From Rhodanobacter sp. 7MK24 (GTDB lineage: Bacteria > Pseudomonadota > Gammaproteobacteria > Xanthomonadales > Rhodanobacteraceae): a stretch of 64,000 bases of DNA. Shown piece by piece: positions 17,877 to 28,458 of this stretch (position 1 is its first letter; each line of letters begins with the position of its first letter). Under the pieces are notes generated by a model. The model saw nothing but the letters and a program-made list of their open reading frames with translations, had not been told where the DNA came from and made no database searches. A program made the translations under genes and the position numbers. Location: the NCBI RefSeq assembly GCF_014842995.1, contig NZ_JACYXL010000002.1:340793-404792 (forward strand), in the 5' to 3' direction.

Positions 17877-18404
17877 GTGAACGTTCCTTCAAGCAGAAAC
17901 CCGCGAATCGCATCATCAATTAATCCATTTGTAGCTTCGTCGTTAAATCCACGCATCGCCTCTTCGTTAAACCCGAGGGTGGCGAGCAGCCGGAATCCCC
18001 TCGTCGCCTCCAGTCTAAATCCAAGAGTCGCGAGCAGCATCAATCCACGAGTCGCTTCAAGTCTAAATTACAGAATCGCTAGCAGCATAAATCCAAGCGT
18101 TGCTACTAGCCTGAATCCTCATGTTGCAACTTCACGTAATCCAAATATCGCTTCGGACATCGACGGACTTTATGTGTGGTCGCTTGACTTGGAGCCGATA
18201 GCGTTCACCGTAGGGGCTAATGACCGTGTATGGCTTCTCTTTGATTCTGGTGCAGAATTCATGGGCGTCTTAGTGGTTGTTCGCGACGACTTCGTAAATG
18301 AGTTCGACCTCGACAATGAGTGGATCGGTTATTGGATTCATACACGAGAAAGCTCGTGGCTGCGGTATGGAGTGGATGGTGAATGGATGGGTTTTACGAC
18401 ATGA
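17877..18404 (+). CDS. Octapeptide-repeat protein, retron-associated (novel)
   Basis: 175 residues. The GTG start at 17877 has AAGGGAGG six bases upstream, 43 bases after the RT stop, so it is probably in the RT operon. After four residues come eleven tandem octapeptides (residues 5-92) of consensus SS(L/I/R)NP(R/x)(V/I)A. Examples are SSLNPRVA, SSINPSVA and TSLNPHVA. A C-terminal domain (93-175) follows that is rich in Trp, Asp and Glu (VWSLDLEP, WIGYWIH, GEWMGF). Asn-Pro turns plus alternating Ile/Val suggest a beta-solenoid or fibre. Six repeats place Arg three residues before Ser (R-x-x-S). I do not recognise the family; scaffold, phospho-acceptor or effector are all possible. Confidence 0.75.
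   Translation: MNVPSSRNPRIASSINPFVASSLNPRIASSLNPRVASSRNPLVASSLNPRVASSINPRVASSLNYRIASSINPSVATSLNPHVATSRNPNIASDIDGLYVWSLDLEPIAFTVGANDRVWLLFDSGAEFMGVLVVVRDDFVNEFDLDNEWIGYWIHTRESSWLRYGVDGEWMGFTT
17889..18152 (+). repeat. Eleven tandem 24-base coding repeats
   Basis: The octapeptide array is encoded by 24-base units whose codons differ freely. Ser appears as AGC, TCG, TCA, TCT, TCC and AGT, and Asn as AAT or AAC, while the peptide pattern is kept. The DNA is therefore under protein-level selection, not a fresh slippage expansion. Confidence 0.85.
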
Positions 18405-18538
18405 AGCTGAGCCTCAAATTTAGGTTACGCCCTTAGATTGCAACATATTTAGCGGGATCGGCCTCGAAAAAGTTAGTGGACTCTTAATCGCTGTGCGAAT
18501 CAAAGCCAGCGGGCATCGCTTGTTGGAGAGAAGAGGAA

Positions 18539-20059
18539 ATGGCAAAGACCTACGGTGAAAGATGGGTCCTCGGGAATTCCCTGGGATCGGGCGGACAAGG
18601 GGAAGTGTTTTACGCCACAGATAGATCTGGAGAAATCACCGAGGCAGTCGCGCTCAAGCGCCTGAAAAACCAAAATCGAGCAGAACGGTTTATCAGGGAA
18701 ATTGAGGCGATCAGATCCGTAGATCATCAACATGTGATCAAGCTGATCGATCATTCCTCCGTCAACACCGCAGACAAAGAGCAACCGATGTTCATCGTGA
18801 TGCCGCTAGCTGCAGGTGGCGACTTGAGCAAGCGTGTGCTGACTTACAAGGATTCATTAGACAGCACATTGATAGTCGCGCAGCAGCTGGCTTCCGCTTT
18901 GGCCGCAGCACATAGTGCTGGAGTAATTCATCGGGATGTCAAGCCTCAGAACATACTTTTTCAGGATGGTGGCCATCATTCGATTTTGACGGATTTTGGA
19001 ATCTGTTACATGCACGCTGATGAGCGCGTAACACCGATGGATGAAGCAGTTGGGCCGCGAGTGTTCATGTCGCCCGAAATGGAGGGCGGCCGTGTAATAG
19101 AAGTACGACAGGCAGCCGATGTCTACTCCCTTGGCAAATTGATTTATTACATGATTTCCGGCGGCGTTATGCTTCCTCGGGAGGCTATTCACGAGGCACA
19201 GTATGCAAGCATTTTCGCTGAAAGCGGTCGATATCATCTGCTCAAAATGCTACTCGGGAAGATGATATGCGTTGAAGATCGGCGGCTAAAAACGATGCAT
19301 GAGGTGATTGTAGAGTTAGATCAGATAGCTTCATGGGAGTCTCGCGCACAAGTCACGCCATTGAGCTCAAGCACCTTCGATGCTTTGCGGAAGTTACAGC
19401 AGAGAGAGCTGGAAACGCAAAGGATCACGGCTGCCAATGATCAAGCTCGCAAGAGTGAGGGGCAAATATTGAGCGAATTCACACGCTCTTTTACTGAGTG
19501 GCTAAATGTCGAACTAAGACAGATCCGCGACGCAGTACATGTGCCAGGCATCTTTGAATGTTCTGTTTTAGATGCGGCTCCGCCAGGAAGACTTTCCGAC
19601 GGTAGGCAAGACGGTTTTCTAGAACCGATGCCTGGAGTCGAGCTTCGTGTGACTCGTCCGCAAAACACATTCAACAAAGTTGAGTCTCTTCAATTTTTCC
19701 TTTGTAGAGTGCGGCGCATGGTTTTTCAGATGGGCAACCAACCAAGGGAGCAGCCATTTACGGACACGGAGTTAACATTCCTTCCGTATTACTTGCGACC
19801 GGTGGAGCGTCCGCAGGCAAACGGGTGGCAGGGATTCTTGACCACATCCAGCGGTCGAAAGGTGCACTCACAGGGTAGGCGCGGTGCGGCGGTACCACAC
19901 GTCCACAGGACTTTTATCGGCGCAAATTACACGATTTTCCGTAAATTCCGTGTTTCGCAATGGCCAAGCATTCGAGCTGACATTTCTGCAGATATTGGGG
20001 AAGCGTTCGCAACGTTCAGTGACTATCTTTTGCAAGGCGCGACTTCGATCGGCTCTTAA
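18539..20059 (+). CDS. Serine/threonine protein kinase with C-terminal domain of unknown function
   Basis: 506 residues with GAGAAGAGGAA before the ATG. The Hanks-type kinase domain (10-275) is complete: glycine loop GSGGQGEV (16-23), VALK with Lys40, catalytic loop HRDVKPQN (131-138), DFG (152-154), SPE in place of APE (178-180), and DVYSLG (194-199). There is no membrane segment, unlike PknB-type sensors, so it is cytosolic. A short coiled coil (about 283-310) leads to a C-terminal ~190 residues that I cannot assign. It lies 134 bases after the octapeptide-repeat gene, on the same strand and with the same low GC. The neighbour's repeated R-x-x-S sites make it a plausible substrate (inference). 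Confidence 0.85.
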   Translation: MAKTYGERWVLGNSLGSGGQGEVFYATDRSGEITEAVALKRLKNQNRAERFIREIEAIRSVDHQHVIKLIDHSSVNTADKEQPMFIVMPLAAGGDLSKRVLTYKDSLDSTLIVAQQLASALAAAHSAGVIHRDVKPQNILFQDGGHHSILTDFGICYMHADERVTPMDEAVGPRVFMSPEMEGGRVIEVRQAADVYSLGKLIYYMISGGVMLPREAIHEAQYASIFAESGRYHLLKMLLGKMICVEDRRLKTMHEVIVELDQIASWESRAQVTPLSSSTFDALRKLQQRELETQRITAANDQARKSEGQILSEFTRSFTEWLNVELRQIRDAVHVPGIFECSVLDAAPPGRLSDGRQDGFLEPMPGVELRVTRPQNTFNKVESLQFFLCRVRRMVFQMGNQPREQPFTDTELTFLPYYLRPVERPQANGWQGFLTTSSGRKVHSQGRRGAAVPHVHRTFIGANYTIFRKFRVSQWPSIRADISADIGEAFATFSDYLLQGATSIGS

Positions 20060-20389
20060 CGAGATGCGGGAGTCGGCGATTTAACCCGCGCCAGTTTTGG
20101 GCGCATGGCGACACCACGTCCTCCTGGGCGCCGTGTCGCACCGCCCGAGTTTGGCGTGCAACGTACAAGACGCCGCTACCGATCGCCCGCACGGATCAAG
20201 TAGTGGCATTAGGCCGGAAAAACTCCAAAATCTGTGCAGCGTCCGATCTCCAAAGTGTGTGTAGGCACGTACAAACTTTGGAGTTCTGTCCAACGCCCCG
20301 ACAGGCCGGCCGACTATTTTGCCCGGGTGTTATTGACATCGATTTTGACCCGGACAAAAATAAGCGACCCATTCCACCCGGACCAATCC
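20060..20389. other. Intergenic right flank of the island, with inverted repeats
   Basis: No gene. TCCAAAGT (20249-20256) and ACTTTGGA (20275-20282) form an eight-pair hairpin. AACTCCAAA at 20221-20229 can instead pair with TTTGGAGTT at 20277-20285, giving alternative folds. A TTGACA at 20333 and ACCCGG half-sites (about 20323 and 20347) could be the promoter/operator of the next gene. I found no direct repeat matching the left flank near 16000. Confidence 0.45.
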
Positions 20390-20980
20390 ATGTCTTCGCC
20401 TGCCAATCCCGGCTGCACTGCCTTCGATGGCCACACGCTGGTCGCCTCCGGCACGCTTGCCGAAGTGGCACTGGCGGTGAAGCGCGCGCTCGACCAGGCC
20501 CCGGCATGCACGCCGCTGATCTTCGACGATGCCACCGGCCAATCGGTGGAAGTCGACTTCCGCGGCAGTGCCGACGAGGTGCTGGCGCGCCTGCAACCGG
20601 CCGCGGAAGGCGATGCGCCGCGCGGGGCGGGGCGCCCACGGCTCGGCGTGGTGGCACGCGAAGTGACCCTGCTGCCGCGCCACTGGTACTGGCTGAACAG
20701 CCAGCCCGGCGGCGCCTCGGCCACGCTGCGGCGGTTGGTGGAGGAGGCGCGGCGCAACGGCAGCGCGAAGGATCGGGCCCGCCTTGCAGGCGAAGCCGCC
20801 GACCGCTTCATGCGTGTGGTCGGCGGCGATCTTGCCGGCTACGAGGAAGCCTCGCGCGCGTTATGGCGCGGTGACCGCGATGCCTTCAACCGCCATACTC
20901 GCAGTTGGCCGAAGGATGTGCGCGAACACGCCCGCCGGCTCGCCGCCATCGCACGCGATGCCCAGGCCGAGGCCGGCTGA
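20390..20980 (+). CDS. DUF2239 family protein
   Basis: 196 residues from the ATG at 20390. DUF2239 proteins have an N-terminal half built around FDDATGQSVEVDFRG and a C-terminal half with GRPRLGVVAREVTLLPRHWYWLNSQPGGASATLRRLVEEAR, both visible here. Their function is unknown. The family often sits beside transporters or regulators. The next gene, 45 bases downstream, is an MFS exporter, so they may form a unit. The base composition returns to the GC-rich host pattern here. Confidence 0.8.
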   Translation: MSSPANPGCTAFDGHTLVASGTLAEVALAVKRALDQAPACTPLIFDDATGQSVEVDFRGSADEVLARLQPAAEGDAPRGAGRPRLGVVAREVTLLPRHWYWLNSQPGGASATLRRLVEEARRNGSAKDRARLAGEAADRFMRVVGGDLAGYEEASRALWRGDRDAFNRHTRSWPKDVREHARRLAAIARDAQAEAG

Positions 20981-21025
20981 GCCGTCCGGCCGCAAGACAC
21001 GGACCTACTCCCCAAAAGGATTTCC

Positions 21026-22312
21026 ATGCCATCCCCGCTTGGCGCTTCACCGCTTGCACAGCGCGACTTCCGCCTGCTGTTCGGCGGCAGTTCGATCTCC
21101 GCGATCGGCGACCAGTTCACCCTGGTCGCCCTGCCCTGGCTGGTGCTCAAGCTCACCGGCAGCCCGGCCGCGTTGGGCCTGGTTCTGGCGACGATGGCGC
21201 TGCCACGTGCCGCTTTCATGCTGATCGGCGGCGCGGTGGTCGATCGCCTCTCCCCGCGCCGCGTACTGCTGGCGGCGCGCGGGGTGAATGCGCTGCTGGT
21301 GAGCCTGCTGGCGGCACTGGTGCTGGGGGGCGCCATCCAGATGTGGCTCGTGTATGCGCTGGCGCTGGGCATCGGCCTCGCCACCGCGTTCGCCTACCCG
21401 GCCGGATCGGCGATCCTGCCGCAGCTGGTGCCTCCGACGCAGCTGCGCGCGGCCAACGCGCTGTTCATGGCCATGCGCCAGCTGAGCATGCTGGTGGGAC
21501 CGGCGCTGGCCGGCCTGCTCATCAGCACCGGCGCGCATGGCGTTCACGTCGGCGTGGCCGATGCCACCGGACTCGGCCTCGCCTTCGCTATCGATGCGCT
21601 GAGTTTCGTGTTTTCGCTGGTCTCGCTGGTGCTGATCCGTGTCCACGGCGACCATCATCCGCGCCCGCGCGATGGCGGCGTGCTGGCCAACGTCGGCGCG
21701 GGCATTCGCGCGGTCTGGGCCGACCTGCCGCTGCGTGCGTTCGTGCTTTATGCGGCCGTGGTGTCGGTGTTCGTAGGCGGGCCGATCCAGGTCGGCCTGC
21801 CGATGCTGGCCAATACCCGACTGGTTCTCGGTGCCACCGCGCTGGGCGTCCTAATGACCGCGAACGGCGGTGGCATGCTGGTGGGCAGCATGCTGTCCGG
21901 CCTCGCCGCGAAACTGGTGCGCAACCGGCTGGGCCTGATGGTGCTGGGTATCGACAGCGTGGCCGGCCTGGTACTGGCCGCGCTGGCCTTCGACCACTCC
22001 ACGCTGACCGGCGCCGCCCTGCTGGCCACCACCGGCATGCTGGGCGGCATCGCGCAGGTCACCATCGTCAGCTGGATCCAGCAACGCGTCGCGCCAGAGA
22101 TGATGGGCCGCACGATGAGCCTGCTGATGTTCACCTTCATGGGCCTGGGGCCGCTGTCGGCAGCAGTGGCTGGCAGCCTGCTGAAGCTGATCTCGCTGCC
22201 CACGCTGTTCGCGGGTGCGGGGTTGGCGCTGACCGCGATCGCGCTGAGCTGCATGGTCAGCCCCGCGCTGCGCAGCATCGGCACGCCGCTGCGCGTGCCG
22301 GACGCTGCTTGA
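21026..22312 (+). CDS. MFS transporter (MFS_3 / enterobactin-exporter-like)
   Basis: 428 residues, AAGGA before the ATG. About twelve helices. The N-terminus FRLLFGGSSISAIGDQFTLVALPWLVLKLTGSP is typical of the MFS_3 (EntS-like) group. A GGAVVDRLSPRR loop stands for motif A. No substrate can be inferred. It is 45 bases after the DUF2239 gene and about 60 bases before the PhzF-like gene, all on the plus strand. Confidence 0.85.
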   Translation: MPSPLGASPLAQRDFRLLFGGSSISAIGDQFTLVALPWLVLKLTGSPAALGLVLATMALPRAAFMLIGGAVVDRLSPRRVLLAARGVNALLVSLLAALVLGGAIQMWLVYALALGIGLATAFAYPAGSAILPQLVPPTQLRAANALFMAMRQLSMLVGPALAGLLISTGAHGVHVGVADATGLGLAFAIDALSFVFSLVSLVLIRVHGDHHPRPRDGGVLANVGAGIRAVWADLPLRAFVLYAAVVSVFVGGPIQVGLPMLANTRLVLGATALGVLMTANGGGMLVGSMLSGLAAKLVRNRLGLMVLGIDSVAGLVLAALAFDHSTLTGAALLATTGMLGGIAQVTIVSWIQQRVAPEMMGRTMSLLMFTFMGLGPLSAAVAGSLLKLISLPTLFAGAGLALTAIALSCMVSPALRSIGTPLRVPDAA

Positions 22313-22373
22313 TTGGCATCGTCTGTAGAGAAGGCCTGCCGCAGGCACACGCTCCAAGAGGATCCGTTGCCCG

Positions 22374-23276
22374 ATGAACACCATGCACACCGTTCGCTTC
22401 AGCCAAGTCGACGTGTTCAGCGCCGTGCCGTTCAAGGGCAACCCGCTGGCCGTGGTATTCGACGCCGACGGACTCGACACCGCGCAGATGCAAGCCATCG
22501 CGCGCTGGACCAACCTGTCGGAGACCACCTTCCTGCTGAAGCCGGATGATCCGGACGCCGACTATCGCGTGCGCATCTTCACCACTGGCGGCGAATTGCC
22601 GTTTGCCGGACACCCCACCCTGGGCACCGCGCATGCTCTTCGCGAAAGCGGTTACCGGCCGCGCCGGCCGGGCCGGCTGGTGCAGCAATGCGGCGTCGGC
22701 CTGGTCGAATTGAGCGAGCGCAACCACGGCCGCTGGGCCTTTGCTGCCCCGCCGGCCCGCATCACGCCGCTGCCGGCGCCGCAGCATGCCGGGCTGATCC
22801 GTGCGCTGCGCACTGATGCGATCGATTTCGCAGCGCCGCCGTGCATCGTCGACAACGGCGCGCCATGGTTGGTGGTGCGGATGAATTCAGCCGCCGACTG
22901 CCTCGCCCTCCGGCCCGACATCGCGATACTCGCGCCGGTGACGCAGGCCGGCGGCACCGACGGTTTGGCCATCTACGGCCCGCACGGTGTCGACGGCCCT
23001 GCCTGCTTCGAAATGCGTTGCCTGATGACCGGAGGCCGTTTCGGCTTCGGCGAGGATCCCGTCACCGGTAGTGCCAACGCGGCACTGGCGTGCCTGCTCG
23101 ATGCGCAGGGACGGCGCCCCGCGGACACGTACATGGTGCGCCAAGGCACCGCACTGGAGCGCGACGGGCGCGTGGCGATCAGCCACGATGCGCAGGGCCG
23201 TGTCTGGATCGGCGGCGACTGCGTGACGGTGATCGAGGGTTGCTTCCGCTACCAGGAGCCTTTGAACGGGCTCTAA
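22374..23276 (+). CDS. PhzF-family isomerase/epimerase-like protein
   Basis: 300 residues with the two-lobed diaminopimelate-epimerase fold of PhzF. Conserved segments are FSAVPFKGNPLAVVFDA at the N-terminus, TTGGELPFAGHPTLGTAHAL, and FGEDPVTGSANAALACLL in the second lobe. The catalytic Glu position after NLSET is kept. Most family members are of unknown role. No phenazine genes surround it, so phenazine synthesis is not implied. It ends 13 bases before the end of the convergent eda gene. Confidence 0.9.
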   Translation: MNTMHTVRFSQVDVFSAVPFKGNPLAVVFDADGLDTAQMQAIARWTNLSETTFLLKPDDPDADYRVRIFTTGGELPFAGHPTLGTAHALRESGYRPRRPGRLVQQCGVGLVELSERNHGRWAFAAPPARITPLPAPQHAGLIRALRTDAIDFAAPPCIVDNGAPWLVVRMNSAADCLALRPDIAILAPVTQAGGTDGLAIYGPHGVDGPACFEMRCLMTGGRFGFGEDPVTGSANAALACLLDAQGRRPADTYMVRQGTALERDGRVAISHDAQGRVWIGGDCVTVIEGCFRYQEPLNGL

Positions 23277-23289
23277 TGGCGGCGCATGT

Positions 23290-23934
23290 TCAGCGCAGCG
23301 CCGCCGCCTCGCGTGCCAGCTGCTCGATGCCGGCCCAGTCGCCGACCTGAAGCTTGTCCTTCGGCGTGAGCCAGGAACCGCCTACGCAGGCCACGTTGGG
23401 CAGGGCGAGGAAATCCGGTGCGCTGGCGAGGCTGATGCCGCCGGTGGGGCAGAAGCGGATCTGCGGCAGCGGGCTGGCCCAGGCGCCGAGCAGTTTCGTT
23501 CCGCCCACGGGCACAGCCGGAAAAAGCTTCAGGTGCTTATAGCCGCGTTCGAGCAGGCTCATCGCCTCGCCCGCGGTGGCCACGCCGGGCAGCAGCGGCA
23601 GCGCGCTGGCGTCGGCAGCGTCGAGCAGCTTCGGCGAGACGCCGGGCGATACCGCGAAACGCGCGCCGGCCACGCGCGCGGCTTCCAACTGCTGGCCGTC
23701 GAGCACGGTACCGACGCCCACCACCGCGCCTTCCACTTCGCTGGCGATCGCACGGATCGCATCCAGCGCCACCGGCGTGCGCAGCGTCACCTCGATGGCA
23801 CGGATGCCGCCGGCGACCAGCGCGCGCGCCATCGGTACGGCATGCGCCAGTTCGTCGATGATGACCACCGGCACCACGGGTGCCAGCGCGAGGATATCGG
23901 CGAGTTGCTGTTGCTTGGTTGCTTGTGCGGTCAT
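23290..23934 (-). CDS. eda: 2-keto-3-deoxy-6-phosphogluconate aldolase (KDPG aldolase)
   Basis: 214 residues from the ATG at 23934 ([21 protein letters not shown]). It cleaves KDPG to pyruvate and glyceraldehyde 3-phosphate, the last Entner-Doudoroff step, in the cytosol. The Schiff-base Lys lies in [10 protein letters not shown], the catalytic Glu in IEVTLRTP, and the phosphate-binding loop is FCPTGGI. Length matches the family. It follows edd by about 90 bases that contain a REP element, which may set relative expression in the edd-eda unit. Confidence 0.95.
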   Translation of the reverse strand: MTAQATKQQQLADILALAPVVPVVIIDELAHAVPMARALVAGGIRAIEVTLRTPVALDAIRAIASEVEGAVVGVGTVLDGQQLEAARVAGARFAVSPGVSPKLLDAADASALPLLPGVATAGEAMSLLERGYKHLKLFPAVPVGGTKLLGAWASPLPQIRFCPTGGISLASAPDFLALPNVACVGGSWLTPKDKLQVGDWAGIEQLAREAAALR

Positions 23935-23961
23935 GGGATGGCTCACAGGTACGGGCTTGGC

Positions 23962-24014
23962 GTAGGAGCGCACCCTGTGCGCGAAAGGCGATCGCGCACA
24001 GGATGCGCTCCTAC
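23962..24014. repeat. REP-like inverted repeat, copy 1
   Basis: GTAGGAGCGCACCCTGTGCG (23962 onward) pairs with an almost exact reverse complement ending CTCCTAC at 24014. The same element, as a wider pair, is at 30278-30354. This is the GTAGGAGCG class of REP sequence known from Pseudomonas and xanthomonads. It sits between edd and eda. Confidence 0.85.
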
Positions 24015-24026
24015 AGTTTGTGGAGA

Positions 24027-25871
<1,845 letters not shown>

Positions 25872-25920
25872 GACACGTTTCCGGGAATCAGGGAGGGAAG
25901 CGGGCCATGGATGGCCCGCC

Positions 25921-25980
25921 CGCGAAGCAGGCGCAAAGCGCCTGCTTCGCGGGGCCTGATCCGAACAAGTTCGGATCAGG
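25921..25980 (-). other. Stacked perfect hairpins between pgl and edd
   Basis: Two strong hairpins are adjacent. The first has 14 pairs (25921-25934 with 25938-25951, loop AAA). The second has 12 pairs, CCTGATCCGAAC (25955-25966) with GTTCGGATCAGG (25969-25980), and a two-base loop. No T-tract follows in either direction. They may end, stabilise or process the zwf-pgl transcript ahead of edd. Confidence 0.7.
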
Positions 25981-26067
25981 CGAGTCCATAAAATGCAGGA
26001 AGCACTTTGTGGACAATCAGGCACGGCGCTTTTGCTTTGCTGCCATGCCTACGAAGCAATATCGAGA

Positions 26068-26772
26068 TCAAGGACTCCAATAAATCGCCAGCGGCACGCT
26101 GACCTGCATCACCACGGAGCGCACCGGATAATCCTTTGCGGCATCCACTCCCTGTTGCACGGCTGCCAGCAGATCGCGCTTGCCGGTACCACGCACCAGC
26201 AGGTACAGCGCGCGGGTATCGAGCAGCGCAGGCAGACTGAGCGTGACGCGCGGCTCGCCGGCGCCCGCTGCATGCATCGGCCACACCTTCGCCGTGCCGT
26301 GGGGATCGGTGGCCTCGGCGAGATGGTCGCCACCGGGGAAGAACGATGCGGTATGGCCGTCGTCGCCCATGCCCAGCACCACGGCATCGAACGGCGCCGG
26401 CAACGCGACGATGCTTGCTTCGGCTTCCGCCAGCCCCGCTTCCGGCGTGGCGGCGCCGGTGTAGAGCGGCACGAAGTTCGCGGCGGCGGCGGCGTTCTGC
26501 AGCAGGTTCGACTTCACCAGTCTTGCGTTGGAACGATCGTCGGTGTCCGGCACCCAGCGCTCATCCACCAGCGTGACGGTGACGGTCGGCCAGTCCAACT
26601 CCTGCTTCGACAATTGCACGAAGAACGCCTTGGGCGTGGTGCCGCCCGAAACCGCGATCACGGCGCCGCCGCGCGCCGCGATGGCTTCGCGCAGTTGCGC
26701 GGCAACATTCTGAGCGAGTGCCTCGGCCTGTGCGTCGGCATCGGCGAAGTTTTGCGTGGTGATGTTCGCCAT
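26068..26772 (-). CDS. pgl: 6-phosphogluconolactonase
   Basis: 234 residues from the ATG at 26772, four bases after the zwf stop, so the two are translationally coupled. It hydrolyses 6-phosphogluconolactone in the cytosol. The SugarP-isomerase fold markers are AVSGGTTPKAFF near the N-terminus, TLVDERWVPDTDDRSNARL in the middle and GMGDDGHTASFFPGGD with the catalytic His. Normal length for DevB/Pgl. Confidence 0.95.
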   Translation of the reverse strand: MANITTQNFADADAQAEALAQNVAAQLREAIAARGGAVIAVSGGTTPKAFFVQLSKQELDWPTVTVTLVDERWVPDTDDRSNARLVKSNLLQNAAAAANFVPLYTGAATPEAGLAEAEASIVALPAPFDAVVLGMGDDGHTASFFPGGDHLAEATDPHGTAKVWPMHAAGAGEPRVTLSLPALLDTRALYLLVRGTGKRDLLAAVQQGVDAAKDYPVRSVVMQVSVPLAIYWSP

Positions 26773-26776
26773 TGCC

Positions 26777-28243
26777 TTACTCGCTGTCTTCCAGCCAGGT
26801 ACGGCCATCGCGCTCGATCAGGGCCACCGCCGCGCTCGGCCCCCAGGTGCCGGCGGCGTACGGGCGCGGCGCTTCGCCGCTTTCGGCCCAGGCGGCGAGG
26901 ATGGGATCGGCCCAGCGCCAGGCCGCCTCCACTTCGTCGCGGCGCATGAACAGGGTAGGGTTGCCGCGCACCACGTCGAGCAGCAAGCGCTCGTAGGCGT
27001 CCGGCTGCGCCACGCCGAAGGCTTCGGCAAAGCTCATGTCCAGCGGCACGTGGCGCAGGCGCAAGCCACCGGGACCGGGGTCCTTGATGGTGAGCCACAG
27101 CTTCACGCCCTCGTCCGGCTGCAGGCGCAGCACCAGACGGTTCTGCGCCAGCGGGCCGGCGCTGGTGCCGAAGATCGAATGCGGCACCGGCTTGAACGCC
27201 ACGACGATCTCGGAAACGCGCTCGGGCAGGCGCTTGCCGGTGCGCAGGTAGAACGGCACACCGGCCCAGCGCCAGTTTTCGATCTCGGCCTTGAGCGCCA
27301 CGAAGGTTTCGGTATCGGATTTCGAACCCTCGAGCTCGTCCTGGTAGCCCGGCACGGACTGGCCCTCGGCTACGCCGGCGCGGTATTGGCCGCGCACGGT
27401 GAGCTGGGCGGCGTTGCCGTTGTCGATGCGCTTGAGCGAACGCAGCACCTTGAGCTTCTCGTCGCGCACCGCGTCGGGCGACAGCGAGGCCGGCGGTTCC
27501 ATCGCCACCATGCACAGCAGCTGCAGCAGGTGGTTCTGCACCATGTCGCGCAACGCACCGGCACGGTCGTAGTAACCGGCACGGCGACCCAGGCCCAGTG
27601 TCTCGGCCACGGTGATCTGCACGTGGTCGATGTGGCTGGCGTTCCACAGCGGTTCGAACAACGCATTGCCGAAGCGCAACGCCAGCAGGTTCTGCACCGT
27701 TTCCTTGCCGAGGTAATGGTCGATGCGATAGGTCTGCGACTCGGCGAACACCTTGCCCACAGCGTCGTTGATGCGGTTGGCGCTGGCCAGGTCGCGGCCG
27801 ATCGGCTTCTCCAGCACCACGCGCGAGCGTTCGCCGTTGAGGTTGCACTGGCCGAGCCGGCGGCAGATGTCCTCGAACAACTCAGGCGACGTGGAGAGGT
27901 AGAACACCCGGATGTGTTTCGGCTGCTCGCCGATCATCGCGGCAAACGCGTCCCAGCCTTCGTCCTTGCGCGCGTCCAGCGGGCGATAGAACACCTGCTG
28001 CAGGAAGGTGTCGAGCTTCGCGGCGTCGGCACCCTTGTCGACCAGCGATTCGCGCAGCTGCGCGCGGTAGCCGGCGTCGTCCAGCGGCTCGCGGGCCACG
28101 CCGACGATGCGGCTGCCGGCCGGGATCTGGCCGTCGAGGTAACGATGGAACAGCGCAGGCAGCAGCTTGCGCAAGGCAAGGTCGCCGGTACCGCCGAAGA
28201 TCACCAGGTCGAACGGATCGACCGTCTGGAAAGTAGCCGTCAC
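26777..28243 (-). CDS. zwf: Glucose-6-phosphate 1-dehydrogenase
   Basis: 488 residues. It oxidises glucose 6-phosphate to the lactone with NADP+. The nucleotide-binding loop is GGTGDLALRKLLPALF (Gly-Gly-Thr instead of the more common Gly-Ala-Ser). The substrate site is RIDHYLGKETVQN, and the C-terminal half carries the usual PDEGVKLWLTIKDPG strand. It starts a zwf-pgl pair and is divergent from the GntR regulator at 28459, so the 215-base gap probably holds promoters for both. Confidence 0.95.
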   Translation of the reverse strand: MTATFQTVDPFDLVIFGGTGDLALRKLLPALFHRYLDGQIPAGSRIVGVAREPLDDAGYRAQLRESLVDKGADAAKLDTFLQQVFYRPLDARKDEGWDAFAAMIGEQPKHIRVFYLSTSPELFEDICRRLGQCNLNGERSRVVLEKPIGRDLASANRINDAVGKVFAESQTYRIDHYLGKETVQNLLALRFGNALFEPLWNASHIDHVQITVAETLGLGRRAGYYDRAGALRDMVQNHLLQLLCMVAMEPPASLSPDAVRDEKLKVLRSLKRIDNGNAAQLTVRGQYRAGVAEGQSVPGYQDELEGSKSDTETFVALKAEIENWRWAGVPFYLRTGKRLPERVSEIVVAFKPVPHSIFGTSAGPLAQNRLVLRLQPDEGVKLWLTIKDPGPGGLRLRHVPLDMSFAEAFGVAQPDAYERLLLDVVRGNPTLFMRRDEVEAAWRWADPILAAWAESGEAPRPYAAGTWGPSAAVALIERDGRTWLEDSE

Positions 28244-28458
28244 GCGATCACCTCAATACGGGGAAGACGGGCAGGCCGGAGGGGGATTCGGCCCGTCGCA
28301 CGACGATAGTACCAGTGGGATACCAGGGCAAGCACCGCTTTGCATACGAATTCATTGACGCCCCGGAAGCCGCTCCGGAGCTCGATTTTCTCCATGGTCC
28401 ACGAAATGGACGTCCAGACCGCTTGCAGCCAATGGTTTGCTATTGGTATCTTCTTGGC

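Noticed and set aside
17889..18152. Regular 24-base periodicity taken as a CRISPR or minisatellite
   Set aside because: There is no constant repeat with variable spacers. Every unit is a codon-diverged octapeptide in frame with a ribosome site.
16000..20390. Integrase-bounded genomic island with attachment sites
   Set aside because: GC content drops and the gene set looks acquired, but no integrase, tRNA target or matching direct repeats are visible at the edges.
22374..23276. Phenazine biosynthesis gene
   Set aside because: Only the PhzF-like fold is present; no other phz gene is nearby, so the name would mislead.
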